Part shown: piece by piece, positions 35,630-50,300 of the stretch
Position numbering within the stretch: the stretch's first letter is position 1
How the letters are laid out: every line of letters begins with the position of its first letter
Origin: Triops longicaudatus
Lineage: Eukaryota > Arthropoda > Branchiopoda > Notostraca > Triopsidae
Assembly (NCBI GenBank): GCA_022885665.1
Contig: JAGQDJ010000070.1
Coordinates: 289,894-353,893, forward strand
Length of the DNA stretch: 64,000 nt
Reading direction: 5' to 3'
The notes under the pieces: model-generated
The model's input: only the letters and a program-made list of their open reading frames with translations
Told to the model about the DNA's origin: nothing
Database searches by the model: none
Position numbers and translations under genes: made by a program

Positions 35630-37446
35630 CCCGCACAGTTCGGCTAATGTCATGCTTCTTTCGTGGAGTCTGCTTCTTTTAGCCTTGCAAAGTGGAAAAA
35701 GTGTGGCCCGAGAAGTCGCAATTAACAGTGCACTGGCGGAAGGGAAAATTAACATTTTACTCCCGACCTTTAGAAATTCGTGTCGAAAAGGGTGTTTTTT
35801 TTTTTCTTGAAAGTGAAAACAAGAAAACTTGTGTTAGTAAAGGTATTTTATTGATTACCAGTTTTACCTTAAGAGTTTTCTTCACTCGAGACAAGTATGA
35901 ACTTACTGTGGAGATTGAGAGTGAAAATGCACAGAAAAGCTTTTTCACTGCCTTTCTTACTGTGTTATTGACTTTCTTCCTAAATTTTGCCAAGATCTTT
36001 CGTTTGTAAACATATATTGGCTAGGATAGTTTGTCAGCAGAAATGTGCTCCACTTCAGCAAGCATTGCTTTACGTAAGTTTTGCTCTACTTTCTTAAGAA
36101 ACAGACTCGATAATACATTATGAATGCAACTGGGGCCATATGTTTCATACGACGGAACTTCATAACAAAGTGACTTAGCAGATTCCTTGGCGCAATTCGC
36201 AGCTTTGTAGAGAATGGTAGCAGAGTTTGACTGCATTTTAAAAAAGGCTGAAATCACGGTTCTGAACAATTTCTCATTCTCATTTTATTCAAAACAAAAG
36301 TTCTTTCAATTCAGGTCTGAATTCTTGGTTAGGTTTGGTCAGTACATTTTTATTGTCTCTTGAATAGTATAACTGCTAAAATACTAATGTTCATTGACGT
36401 TTTCGAAACGTTAAAAATGTCTCCAACATAACAACTGTGACCCGCTATTAGTCACAATTAACTTTCAGCCCAGATAAGAAAAATTCTTAAAAGCAAGCAT
36501 TTCTTCAAAAACGTGGTGTTTCCCCGGACATTCCTATGTCCCAATCGTGTCTCACCTTCTCACACCTCTTTCGAACCACTCCAGCTTCCACTTGGCCTCC
36601 CTCTCTCTTCCACCCTGCATCGTCTTTTCTCTCTATCTGTTCGCATACCTAACGAAATGAAAAGGTGTTGGCGGTCAATCAAGCACCCAACATCGTCCGC
36701 TTTTGCCCTTCTCTCAACAGCGTATAACCCCAAACCGGTTTCGGTCCTCGGGATAACAATGCGAAAGGTAAGCCTGTTGCCCCCGGCTAAGGGCTATCTG
36801 GACGTTACTGAATACAGTGGACCGAGCAGTTTCCCAAAAGATTTGCCTTGATTGAAACTTTTTCTCTGCAGAACTCGCGTTTCTTTGTGGACAAACTTTC
36901 CATAGTATATCCCACAATAGAGCGTTTCCTGCCAAAGGTAGCAACACTTTTCGAAAGCTCTGTTCTGAAATTCGCCCATTTTCTAACCGGAGCACGTTAA
37001 TTTTAACACCCTTAAAAAGAAGCAATTAGAGTGCTGAAGGAATTTTTGAAAACCCACTCCATTTCTCCTAAGCAAAAGCCGTATCCGTGTGTGCCCGTAC
37101 AAATGCAATGGGTACAGTACATGGTGATTGGTGCTTCCTAGCGACGCTAGCTTTTGACGTCGCCGTAGTGTTTGTCAGCGAGGCCTCAACACCCCTTGTC
37201 TGAGCGCAAGCACTGCGTGGCTGCCAGTGAGCCGCAGTCCGACAACCAGTGAACAGTGAACGTTGCTCGCCCAGCCCAGCGTCTCGATACCATCTGCCCG
37301 GCTCGGCGCCAGTTCCCCCGGTTTGAGTGTTCGATGCAGGGAAGCAACGATACCCCTGGGAAGGCTTAGAACTCCTGTACTAATCTGGTGGGAGGGGTGA
37401 GAGCCACAAACTTGTGTAGTGTCAGTGATAACATAACCTCAGAAGC
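35630..37446. other. Intergenic, L2HGDH to TRIM9, including TRIM9 5' UTR
   Basis: 1.8 kb. The first part is AT-rich with no exon recognised. From about 37160 the sequence turns GC-rich and probably holds the TRIM9 promoter and 5' UTR. Confidence 0.5.
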
Positions 37447-40400
37447 ATGGAGGAAGAGTTACGGTGTCCGGCGTGTCGCCATTTCTACAACAACGCTGTC
37501 ATTTTGCCGTGTTACCATGCCATGTGCCTGAACTGTGCCCTGCAAAGCCAAGTCGCGGTGAACCCGGGCCAAACCCCGGCCGCGCCGGCCAGCGAACACG
37601 ACTGTTCGGAGACGACGGATTCGAACGAAATTGACCAGGTCTCGGTCTTGAGTGAAACAGACAGCGGGGTGGTGTGCAGCAGCCGGCCCAGCAGCTACGT
37701 GGGCACCCCGAGTCTGCAAGGCTTGGTCCCGCCGGCCGCAGTGCACAACGTCAGCTTCTCGCTGACCTGCCCGCAAGCGGTGTGCAAGAAGACGGTGTAC
37801 TTCGACGACAATGGCGTCAACAACCTGCCCCCTTTCCGGGCCATGCAGAACATTGTGGATAAGTACTGCGAGAGCAAGAATGTCGGGATTCACTGCCAGT
37901 TGTGCGAGGGCGAAACGGGAGTGCGGGAAGCGGCCATTTTCTGCGAACAATGCGAAGTCTTTTATTGTGACGGGTGCAAGGAAAGCTGCCACCCGGCCCG
38001 CGGCCCGTTGGCCAAGCATTCCCTGGTCCCGCCAAAGCAGGGCAAAACGCTGCTCCGGAATCGATTAGCGCAACGAGCGCGTGCAGAAATGGGCCACTGC
38101 CCCGAGCACGTCGAAGAAATGCTGGGCTTCTACTGCAACTATTGCAAAATTCCAGCCTGCGACGCGTGTCACCAAGAAGGGCGGCATGCCAACCATGACG
38201 TCCAACCCATCGTCGCCGTATGCAAAACACACAAGGTTAGGCTGCCTCTATGTAATTTCCTACCCTATATCTGGCCAAACTGCTGTCGGTTAATGCTTTA
38301 GGAAAACAGCCCTGTTGAAATGTTTTCAGAAACGTAAAATAGATCAACAGGGACCCGAAAAAAAAGCTAAAATCTCGGGCTTCAAAAAAATGCAACGAGT
38401 CTCCGGTTTTAGCCGCTGGCGACCTTCCAGGCCGGGGTTTGTCTCTGCGATATTTATACAAAGCTTTTTCAGAGGCCCAAGTCCATTTTTGGTGGCACAA
38501 AACCACTGTTGCGTATCTGGAATTCTTTTATTTTTTGCAACCCTACCTGACTTACCTTGCTTTTATCTGTTGCATGCCATTCAGATTGATTTGAAAACGC
38601 ATAAGGTGAAGAACTGTACCGTAAAAAGGGGAAGTTTCTTATCCCCTGGGGTCAAAGTATGCTGTTGAAAAAATGCCGAGTGACGAATCCCTGATGCTAA
38701 CAATGCGTGGCGCGTGTTTAAAGTCTTAGGAAAGAAACATACTGCTCCGTAACGAACCTATTGGCCGCACAGGAATTTGAATCTCCAAGGATCCAATTCA
38801 TGGATAAGAGTTTTTTTAAGAAGAATATTTCCCCTGAGCATCTTCGATTTTTTTACGTCAAATTTATGAGCGTGACTCGGTAAATTTAACTTAAGTCAGA
38901 CAACGAAACTTTGGAAGAGCTCCTGTATAATACTGTGATAAGTAGATATTTGTACTGATTTAATAAGTAGCCTAGTTTTCTTCTCTTAAGATTTTTTTAA
39001 GACGACCTTTTGTTTATGACAGACACGAAAATCTTAGTGTTGGTAACTCCCCTCCCGGGACTTAAATAGCCTTTAACTTTGTAAATTGCGACGTCTAATG
39101 AATTACCTACGGAATCTAAATCTCTCTCTCAAAAAAAAAAAAAAATTCTCTTTCGTCCTTATCGTTTAAAAGGGGACCGTTCTTGCTATTAGTAATGTCC
39201 TCTGTCGAAAACGATCGCAAGACGCTTTCGGTCCATGTTCAGTTGGAAAATTATGCGGACCTTTTGTTTCTGTCGTTGGTGAAGACTGTTGAGAAAGTGG
39301 GAGACGAGCCGTTTTTTAGGATCTGTGGTGAACGACTACCGTAGCGAAACGGCTGAATCGAATGACGTCTAAAAGGGTGGAGAAAGGAAAGAAACGAGTC
39401 TTGGTATAATCAGCTCGTGTGTTTGGTAACCCAAACGAATTTGTTCTCCAGGGTGGTCTTGAGTTTGGGAGCTTGCTCTTGTCCTGACTTATCATACAAT
39501 CCCTTTGCTTCAGCATAGATTCATGACTGTTGCTCCTTGACAGGCTCATGAATTCACCGTACGTTATACGAACCCACGCACTTAGGGACGGCCTTCGGGG
39601 GCTTCACACAGCGTACGATATTGTACGCCACGTCTAGCACCAACCAACTGCGGTTACCCCCAACTTTTTATTAATTTACTGCCAACTAACCACATACAAA
39701 GAGGATTCTTTATGCCCTATAGACGGATAAATTACTGCCAGTTGTTAACGCTAGCTCAATTTAGACCCCATGAATTCTCGATCACTCTCGATTTCATGTC
39801 TTCCAGCTTTATAAATACACCCGACGTTCATCTTCGGTTTGTTCCCCTAGTAGAAATCCAATTTTGTCAACTAATGCTCCTGACAAGTCGGAAAGCTCAC
39901 ATGATCGATAACTTTTTGTAATAGTAATGTGCCAGTAAAAATAATATAGTGCAAAGGCGAACACTCATATTGGTCAGTGCAGATGAAAATGAACCACTAC
40001 TTTTGATAAAATCGAAGATAAATAGATGCTTCGTAATACCAATCCCTCTCGTGACTGTCGACAAAATCTGAGACGTTGTGTTACTATTTTTGTAAGAAAT
40101 AAGCGGTATTTCGCTATTCTGTTGAACAGCCTGTTGAGTATTCCCCGAAATAATTATTCAGTTGTAAGACCTTTTAATTTTCGAAATTATTTGGAAATTA
40201 TTTTGATCGGAAAGGTCTTTTAAAAAGTTAGATCGACTGACGTGCTTGGCGCGAAAGTCAACTAAATTAGAAATTCCCCCAAAGGTTGACGCAAAGTCTT
40301 TGTGTCAACTCAACGCTAACTTGGTTATTGCAGTTACGCCAACTTCAGAAGAACGCCGTCATCTGGCGTCTCTCTCCCTCGCACTCACTCGAGATGTGTA

Positions 40401-43400
40401 GCAATTCATTGTCAATACGTAAACACGTTCCAGTCTCACCCTCTCTCTCCTCCACCCTTCTCCCTTTTTTGAAAGGTTTGTCAGTGAAGTAAGTTGTCGT
40501 TGAGTGAGTCCACCAACACACTCGGGCTTTCTCCGCCATCGACCTCCTTTCCACCCCAGTGTGCGGAGCAGAGGAAGATCGCTGCATCATTTTCCCCTTC
40601 CCGCCGCTTTGGCGCCACGTTGGCGCCAAACTTCAGGGGAAAGGCAGGCGGGAGGGCCGTCAGTTCGAGTTAACTTGATGGATGGAAACCATTTTTTGGG
40701 ATGCTGGAGGGATTTTGCACCCAACATGTGGGTGGGGAGTGTTAGGGGTAAGAATTTTATGGCCTTTTTCCTACCGCAGAGTCGCACCATTAGTGTAACA
40801 ATCATTGCCCAAATAGTCGCCTTTTTTTCTCTGCCTTTGTGCTTGATTTTTCGTACAAGTTGAGTAACTAAGAAGAAAGTGCAAAGAGGGAGGAGAAGCA
40901 CTCGAGAGTCTAGACCAGACGACGAGCAACAAACGAGCGGCAAGTCACACTGGTGACGAAACGGAATGGCGGCCTCGATCTCCATGACGCGTGCCTCCGA
41001 CCCCTCCAGTTAACTTCTGACCTCCACACTCGGCTGTTGTGGATCGGTTCAGACTTCAGACTGCTTTTTCTCACTTCTGACGGAAAACGCCCTGACACAA
41101 TGACTGAATTAAACGTCTTTAGAAATGCCACTCCATTTGTCATTTTGCCTTGCAGTTTTTCCTATTGTGGCGCCAAAATTTCCGGGCGATAATATTCAGG
41201 GTCTTTGCATCTAAGATGTCGTGTCACAAAAAGACGGAAGAGCCAGGATACTTTTGTGCGACATGGATCGAATAGCCTTGGGTTGTTCATGGTTTGAACC
41301 GCACAGGGGGTTTCCAGATTTCCAGTGGAAGTTCGAATGTTGGTACTTGACGATTTATGGATCGATAGAATCTATTTCATAGGAAAGCTTCACGAGGGAA
41401 GGTAAATTATACCGATGGGGTGTTGAATGCTTCAGAGTAAAATTCGTGGCGAAATTCGCAGCATCGTTTTACTGAAGAAGTCCCTTAACGATAAGCAATC
41501 TGTAGCTTGAAATACTTTCCAGATTTGAAGGTCAAGAAATCTTTCGTAAATAGTATCACAACTCTCTATTAACAGCATAACAGCTATTTTGCATTCATTT
41601 TCCTATGTTCTGAGTTCTCAACTCGTCTTCCACGTGTCTCTTCCAGCGTTATTAAAGTGCTGTGTTTTGACATTATAGCAGTTCTTAGGTAAATTATCCC
41701 AAATTGATCACAGTTTTTTTTATATTGTTATAGCAACTTTGCGTCGTCGTTAACGATGTTAAGGACAACACGCTTCTTATAAGAGAGCACTAGAAATAAA
41801 AGTTTGAAAACTGTAAAGTGCGTAGGAATGTAACTAATTGGAATAGAACGGAGATCTACCCCAAAAATAGGAAAGTCAAGCAAAGTAGGCCTTTGTTGGG
41901 CGTTTATTGTGGAACAATGGGAAGTGTGTTATGGGCAGGTTCCCCTTTTCACTGTTTTTGGGCTTGTTTTCCCTGAATTGCAGAAATAGCCCCCGTTTTC
42001 GGTAACGGTTTGAGAGGGGGCGCGATATCCTGAGGTAAGTCCTCGCAATTGGGGTGCGTGTTTTTGCGTGTCACTGGGCTGCGGGGTTGGTTAAAGGGCG
42101 TGTTAGTGCGTGCGTGTGTGCTAGCCTAAGATAATATACAACTGTCAATAAAATGGTCGGCGGGGTTGATGGTAACGGGAGGAGCAGGAACACGGAAGAA
42201 GCCTTAGGGATGTTGCACGTGTGTATAACGGGAACCGGAAATAGACCTCAAGTCCCCAGGAAGACATGCGGGCCTTCTTCTATAAACAAGGAGGGGACGG
42301 GGTAAGACTTTTATAAACCCTCTATTGAGCCCATAGAAGCTTACGGCAATAGCGTTTCCTAACTTACGTCGCCCTTGTAGCACTTTCTGGTACTTTACTA
42401 ACGCACTTTCTGGCTAGCACTTGACTGAAATGCTAAGAATGGGAAAAACATGGAACTTGGATGCCTAGTTTAAACTGTTCTAGTCAACTGAAGACCTGAG
42501 TATGAAAAAATAGATTATTGTCTACCGTAACTTGATTACTTACGCTAGGTTACAGATTTCTTCGCCTTGGATTGGAGCTAACTCGAAACAGTTGAAGTTT
42601 CTATTAGGGACAACACAAAAGAGCTGCTGGCTTCTTGAGTTTCAGCCAAAAGAGGCGCGAGGAATGTGTTTATCTTAAGATTGAAATGGGAGCCCAATAA
42701 CGCCACATACTTAAGGTTTGAGAACAAATTACACTGTTGTCTTTGAAGATACGTGACAAATTTTTTTGAAACTATATCGTGCTATGCACAATTTGAAACC
42801 TACCATGATATAGCAGAAATTCTTTAAACAACGGCCACATCTTTCCCCAAATGTCGGCAAAACGTAACATTAGATATAGTTTAATGTTCGCTAAAAATCC
42901 AGCGTGGGCCATTTGAGACTTATTTTTGAAATCATACTGAAAGTGAAGCTCAATACTACTGTAAGTTAGCCTTGTATAAATAACATTCGCAGTGTGACTT
43001 CGTCGGGTGTCTGTTCGTTGTCATTGTCAGGTTAACTTGTCGCTTTCAGAGGTCCATTTCAATCAAAACTCACTGAAAAACGGAATGAACCTTTGATCCT
43101 GGGAGGGCGGGTTCGTGAACTAGATTAGCCGCTGTCAATCATCGCTTAATTACCACAGCGTATTACAACCCGTACGACGAAATGACCTTCATACGCAAGT
43201 CACGTGTGTGAGGCGCTGTGCGGATCGTTTCTTACTCTGTGATGGATGAATGGCGGGCAGAACCTGGGAAATCCATCGGCTCGGCTTTAAAAGGGTTAGA
43301 CTAGACGCCTATCAAGTTTTAACAATTACTCATTTACCCTCTTCGCTGCACCCCCGAAAAGCGAAAGCTGATCACAACAGCGCGTCGCAGCACCATCTGT

Positions 43401-46400
43401 TCCGTGAAGGGTAGACAGTGCTCCGGTTTGGGGTGGATTGCGAGAGTTTAACCGGGCTCAAGGGGGGGGGGGGGGGTAAAGCTGTACAGGCTTACACAAT
43501 AGTGCACACGCAAAGGGAGGGACATGTGACTCAACACTGGGCTATACGATCAATAGAAAATACAGAGCCACCCCCTCCGGCATTTTTCTTTTATACGCTC
43601 CTTAACGACTGCACGGAATTCGCATTTAGTTTTTCATGCTCGTTATTATTGTTTGACGGACGTGGTGCTGGGTGTTAGCCGCCAAAAGGGGCGATGGATG
43701 GGCTCATAGTAACAAAAGATGGACGTACTAATGACACCTGGCCCTCGGACGCACAGTTATGTTTGCTTGTAAAACATCTTTTTCCTTTAATAGACAACAG
43801 GGCTATCGTAATTCCATTCGGGTAGACCAGACTTACGCAAAACCAGATCTACGCAGTTGGAAAGCCATCTTCGGTATTGAGATACGTGTTGACGAAAAAG
43901 CGAACATGGAAATACACAAAACGCACATGTGGAAAGTAGACACAAGTGTGTGTAAAACAATGACGCTCATAAAAAGAGCAGATTTTATCTTTAAAGACTC
44001 TAAATTGAAGCTCGAGAGGTCTTTTCTTTTTGTGTGGTTACACACTTCATTAGTATGCACGAAAGCATCAACAGAATTCTTCCTTGACGAATGTACCCCT
44101 TTATTTGGTGTATTTTGGAAAATTGCGCGTAACAAATATATTCTACTAGTAAAAATCTGTCATGGAAAATTAGAAGCTGTCTAGATTTTGCTATTTCCAG
44201 GTACGGAGTGTTCATTAGACCACTATAATATGTTGTTGAGGTTTCAGTGTCCCTTGAGGAGACCAAGGTAGGATTTACTTTTTTATTCCAAGTAGTTTAC
44301 AACCTCAAGCCTTTGGGGGAATTACCTTTCCATCACGTTCTGCAGAGTTGCTCATCCAAAAATAATAAAGGGTAATATATCTTTTCTCCTGATGGCGTGC
44401 ACCAGAAACTGCAATGGCTTTTTCGTGCTGCATTGGATGAACCAGAAGTGTAGCACGATTCTTGAGTTATCTCTCGGTTGTTATCAGTGTTGAAACAGTG
44501 TTGTGTTAAGCAGTTGACTGGTAGAAAAAATGAAAATGCCTGGGTATACAAGGCACAATAGGTGCTAATTACAGAGAAGACTCTTTCCCCGCGTGATTAA
44601 AGTACTCGAATGTGTTTACGCGTGTCTGAAGATTATTAACAGCGAACATCCCACTACATCAGCGTTGTGCGAGCATTTCAAAGTGGAGTTTCGCCTTTTT
44701 GCCTGTTTTCACTTTCTCTCCAATTCCATATAATTTAGTATAGGTGTAAACCATTAAAAGACCACAACTACTCCATGTTCATTCTATTGCTGGCGGTTTT
44801 TGCGCAAGAAGCGCAAGTGAATCATCGATAATTTATGTCGAAAGATCCTTTTTAAGATGTTGCCAATGCTTGATTTATTATTTAGAGCATTCGGTTCTTG
44901 CGGAATGTCGCTAAGCAACCGCGTCAGCCAGCCAGTTCTCACAATAAAGTCCAGGAAACTGCAGAGAGCTATTAGTTCTGAGCTGTTAAATTGGCAGGTT
45001 TCAGCTGTAACTGCCCATGGTGTCACGTCAGCCTACCCCAGCGCCACGCTCGGATTGAAACCGCAATCCAGCAAAAGGGATGTGTTAATAACGAAAGGGA
45101 TGAAGCGTTGGGTGACTCACAGAAAAAGAGGAGAAAATGGTACATTTTCACATATGACATGCATAGAGCCCTACTTTGCAAAAGAAACGGAGAAAATGCC
45201 AGGCACAGCAATGTGGTCCCCGGTTTTTGGCCACAAAACGATTCGTAAAAGCGCCATAGCCAGAGGTTTTTAGGAGCACTTTCATGGTTTGAAACTTGAC
45301 AGCACATGGCGTGTCAGAAACGCATTTCTGGTTCCCAGCCCTACTTTTTTTTCTTCGCCTTTTCCCATAAACATAAAAGAAAACGGGCTGCGAAAATGGA
45401 ATGCCAAAAGACCGCGAAACCCTTACAGAAAGCTGGTGATTGTCAAGTTTGTTTACATCCCTTTTTTTTTTCTTTCTTTGCTTTCGGATTTCAACAGACG
45501 GAACTATCCCAAGCGCTGCAACAACTTTCGGAAAAAGCACGAGCCGCCACGGAATTGATCCAGAGAATAAAATACGCCTCCGACAAATTACACGTAAGCT
45601 TTTTTTTCTTTTCTTTACAATCTGTGTGACTATTCCGTAATTTTGTAGTATTTCATAAAACTCTTAGAACAAATCTCACTGAAAAAAATCTGAAATTGTA
45701 AAGTTAGTTTTCCTATTTCTGAATGCATTACAAAACTAAAAGCTAATGCCACGTTTGTTTCAGAAGAACTGTAGATACTTTAGTGTACTAGCTTTAAAAT
45801 ATTAAGTTTGTGTTATTTCAATTCAACGTTAATGTAAATACGACTGTGTAATGCACAGAATGTCGCTAAAGTCCTTGAAAGTCCTTGAAAATTCGACTCT
45901 TGAGAACAAAAAGTATACAAAAAGACAGGTTTATAGGAAAAGCCGTGAAGTACAAACACCGTGCTTCTATAAACCTGAATAATGAGGTTGAATTACTTAG
46001 GTTTGAAAAGGGGGAGGTTATTGATTTTGGGATCGGGGTTTCAATTATTCCGCTCTCTAACGCTAGGCTCATTGGTAATTGATTGTAGAATCAATCCCTG
46101 TGACTGAAGATAGGAAATCACTCAAGGGATGGGACTAATTCTGTTTAAAACTTGATGGAAAATTCGATTTTCTGTCACGTTGCACTAACGTTCCGCGTTT
46201 TGAACTTTTCCGCATCGAGTTAGCCGCAAACAAGAAGAAAAAGGCATTTAGTGAAAAAAATCGATATTTTAACATTTGCAGTATGTTTTACATCATTCGA
46301 TGTTTAGAATGTCTTTCGTACATGGCACGGTTTAATCGTAATTTTCAAAAATTGTTGTGAAGCTTATAAACAATCTAAAATCGTGCGAAAAGTTCAAATT

Positions 46401-47269
46401 TTTGTCGAATCGAATGGATCCAGATCTTTTGGAAAAACTGGGGAATATAGTTTTTTTTTCGTGCAAGCTAAACGGTGGTAAAATATGGCACAACATGTTC
46501 GAATTCGTCTAAATACCTTTTCCTGAAAACCCTGGATTGTATTGCTCTGAAATTCTCGCGTAAGAAGCTTAGGAACGGGAGCTGCAACTCAAGTCTTCGT
46601 CGAACCAAAAGACAATCAAGTGTACAGAAGGGGAAACTTGTGTTCTTTGGTAGCCAGAGTTGAATATAAAATTTCCGTTTTCTTTCCTTTGAAAGGAAAT
46701 GAGCCAAAGTTCAGTCACGTGGAAATATCTCGTGAGCCAAAGCTGCACAAAGCGGCAAGGGAGGTTTCGGAAGTTCAAAAGGTGTCTGAATCTAATATGC
46801 TCCAACTTGGTGCAATTTCTTCCTTCGGAGATTTTTATTTCAAGTACTTTTGTTCCCCCTCTTGCTATGTCGGTGCGGCTGCAGGAAAGCAGTGCCTGTG
46901 TGGAGTCTGTCATCAGCGAGGAGTGTGAAGCCCTTATTTCCTTAATACGCGCACGGCAAGCTGGTTTGATTGAATACGTTCGCCAAGAGAAGGAAAACCG
47001 ACTCCGGCGCTACAAGGAGCACGTCGCCCAGTGCACTAGTCATTTGCAGAAAACCACAGGATTGCTGCATTTCAGCATCGAAGCCCTTAAAGAGACGGAT
47101 CCCAATGCGTTTCTGCAAGTAAGAGCACGGAATTTTCACACGACCATGTATGGGTGTTTTTTCGTCGCACCACCATCACTTGTGGGCTTTCTGGAAGTTT
47201 TCAAAACCTCTTCCACTAATGTTTCCCCCGACGATAAGCAAACAACCCAGCAAACACTATTTTGCCTTT

Positions 47270-47309
<40 letters not shown>

Positions 47310-50300
47310 AAAAAAAAGAAAGGCAAGCCAGACGCTAATCATAACGCTCTGTTACGAGTTTAGATTGGGAGCCACTTGTCCGACCGGGTACTTATGGTGG
47401 ACCGAACGTGGGAATCTGATATGCAAAGTCTTGCCTCGCGGATAACTGCTCAATTAGACTTGACACTCGACGTTCACCCCGTCCAACGCGCTGTGGAACA
47501 TCTGACATTTGTCCAAATGAAACGTAAGTCTTGTCCCGCTTTTCTTGGCTAGAAAACAAATGTTCTTTCTATTATGAATAGCTTGCATCCTAAATAATAA
47601 CAAAGAAAACTGGACTAACCCCACCATATTCTTAACCAGTGTTGTGAAAAGTGGCACTGCTTGGCTAATTTGTAAAGCTATTCGTCTCATGGAGACTAAT
47701 AGTTGAGAAATTAGTTGAGAAATGAGTGCTAAATGTCAGCCTGTACATTTTATTTAATGGCTTCTTCTCTCCTTTAGCGTATTCGTAGAAAGTAAAGCAT
47801 TAAGCCAAATTCAGTTCGAGTAATAAGTAGATTATTACGTTATAATTTCTCTACTAACCAAGAGTTTTCTCTTTTCTAAATGAACGTTGAGAATAGCGTT
47901 GGCGTAACACTGGTGTCCATGTCTCTTGCCTTGCAACGTGAAATTCTTACAACAATAGTGACAGATATGGTAGTCTAACCTCACCATATGGCCTGTAACC
48001 GTACCTTCCGCAGTAGTGTGTCGTCATTGCTCTTCGTTTTCAACAGACAACTTAGTATCTGTCGTGATCTCGCGTTTCCCGTCTTTCTGTCAAACTCGGG
48101 AGACAACTTCCATTAATGAGATGTTTTGTCTTTCTTTTTTGTCCTTCCCCTTCTTTTCATTCTCTGCTGGGGGATTTTCTTATCTATAGCTCAAGGATGT
48201 CATAAAGGTAAACTTTTCCTCTTTATTTCCTGAGATAACCTGCACTTTTTTTGCACTCGACCTTTTTTTGTAGTTTTAATCTTCTGGGCGCCCTTAATCC
48301 TTACCACAAAGCCTCCGCCTTGTGGAGAGTAGCTCTATATTTTGTGTCAAAGATTTCTGTTCCTTTCCATTTTTTTAACGTGGTGTGTATAAACGGTGAC
48401 AGCAAACATTCTTAGAAAGATTAGGCTCTTTAGTTTTTCTTCGCGATTGCCTGTTTTAGAAAAAAGCGAAACAGAGGCTCAGATGCTCACCCGACAGCGA
48501 TTTTCTTGTTTGTAATACCTTTGCCTTGTTTGCAACACTTCCACTTGGCTGGTCTCTGGGAAGCTTTGAGAAGACTAGAAACGCACCGGGGAGCGTTGCC
48601 ATACAAGGCTTTCGATCTTCTTATGGAAAGAAAAAAAAATCCCGCTGTCTCATTCTTTCTGCCTTTTTTCCTACTCGCGTGCGAGTTTCTCTTCGGCTCC
48701 CTGTCCAATTATAACCAAGGCACTAAAAAGTTCAGAATTAAAAGCAGGGGGGGGGGGGGCTCGACAAGTCTTCCCTTGTCGACGAATTTAACGTGCCATG
48801 AATTATAACCTAATTTCCTTGTCAGCTCCTCCTATCTACAGTTTCCCAATTTCTTTTCGTTTATTTCAAGAGCGATCAGAGTTAGCTGAAAGTGCCCTTG
48901 TTTTGGTCTTGTACCTTGAATAAAAGAATGACGAAAAAAAAAAGAATTTAAGAAAGAAAATGTTGTAAGCACCTATTGTCATGTAGTTTGAATAGGTAAT
49001 GGGCGTTTAACGATTTTTTATATCATTTCCTGGCTCTGTAGCTCCCGAACGGCCGAGCTTCATTGTCGAAGAGTGCAGCGCCGAAAATAATTCCATGACC
49101 GTTGCTTGGCAACCTACACCGGCTTCTTTCGTCGAAGGTTATATCTTGGAACTGGATGACGGCCATGCGGGTCCTTTTCGAGTAAGTATTCAATAGCAAC
49201 ATTTACACAAGCGAAAAATGATCCTGCTAAGCCGATCTTTGCTCCCCGTTTCAGCCTAACAGGCTTATACAGCCAACTTAAGTGCACAAAAGCGACTTAA
49301 AAAGCTGATACGGTTAAAATATTTTTATTTGGTCTCAGCTTCGTCTATATGCAAGTTCTAAATAAATGGTTCGGGCATTTTTGCCGAAAATTTCAAGGTT
49401 TCACTATAAAGCTCTGGATAGTAAAATGTGCCGTCATAATGTCGGGTAGGCGTTGTCAGAATTTAATAAATTTCAGCCAACTAAGGATAGGCTTTCCTTA
49501 TACTACAAACGCCGTTTCTTAGTAATTTAACCGAGAGGATGGTTTGTTGGTGAAAGGACTCGAACCTTAATCTAACTTAACTGAACATGGTCGAACCTAT
49601 ATAGTTATGGTTTACTACCATAATTCCCGTAAATTTAAAGAAAATTAAAAATTGTGCAGTTTTCAATAAGCGTAACAAGGTTATTATTGACCCTGCAGGC
49701 CGGCGAAGGTGGTGTAGTTGTAAAAGCACAAAGAGACTTAAAAGTTGGTACTTACGGGTGTTAGGTGAATTTAGGGTGGCTCACAAGAAAAGCGTTTGCA
49801 CTTTCGTCATCCATTCCCTATTTTTCTTTGTACTTTCGCCCATCTCCCCCCCCCCCCGTCCCCAGAACTATTGAACCGTAACTTCGTTTGGGGAGTAAGG
49901 GGGGTAGAAAGATGGAAGATGGCATTGTGTATATGTGAGTCATCGGCTGTCTCATTAAGATAACAAAATCCAGTGGCTCCACCCTTCTCCCTTTCCTTTA
50001 GCCTTTGCAAACTTTGATCACTTTCCATGTCCCGAAAGCTCGGTTTTCCCAGCTCAAGAGATCTGATGAAGTTAATTAATTAGTAACTCGGAACACAGAA
50101 AGTGGCTTCGATGAGAACAAATGACTATAAAAATAAAGAAGTTTCCTTTTTTATTCCCAAAACTGTTTCAGCTCAGAAGAGCTAAAGAGTTCGTAAAGGA
50201 AAGTAATTCATGACTCCCTAAATACAAAGGTGGGGTTGAAAATAGAAACGCATATCGTATACGCTCAGAACCCATCTTAATTACGCACTGAGTTTACTGT

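Noticed and set aside
37459..38019. 186-aa antisense ORF over the first TRIM9 exon, and several antisense ORFs over the large MLL exon
   Set aside because: They mirror GC-rich real coding sequence, show no family resemblance and have no independent splice or start context.
44857..45273. 138-codon ORF inside TRIM9 intron 1
   Set aside because: No domain, no splice borders matching TRIM9 phase, and the region is not needed by the family alignment.
49556..49566. B-box-like GGACTCGAACC in TRIM9 intron
   Set aside because: Identical 11-mer to the SINE B-box but without an A-box or flanking similarity; too short to call an element.
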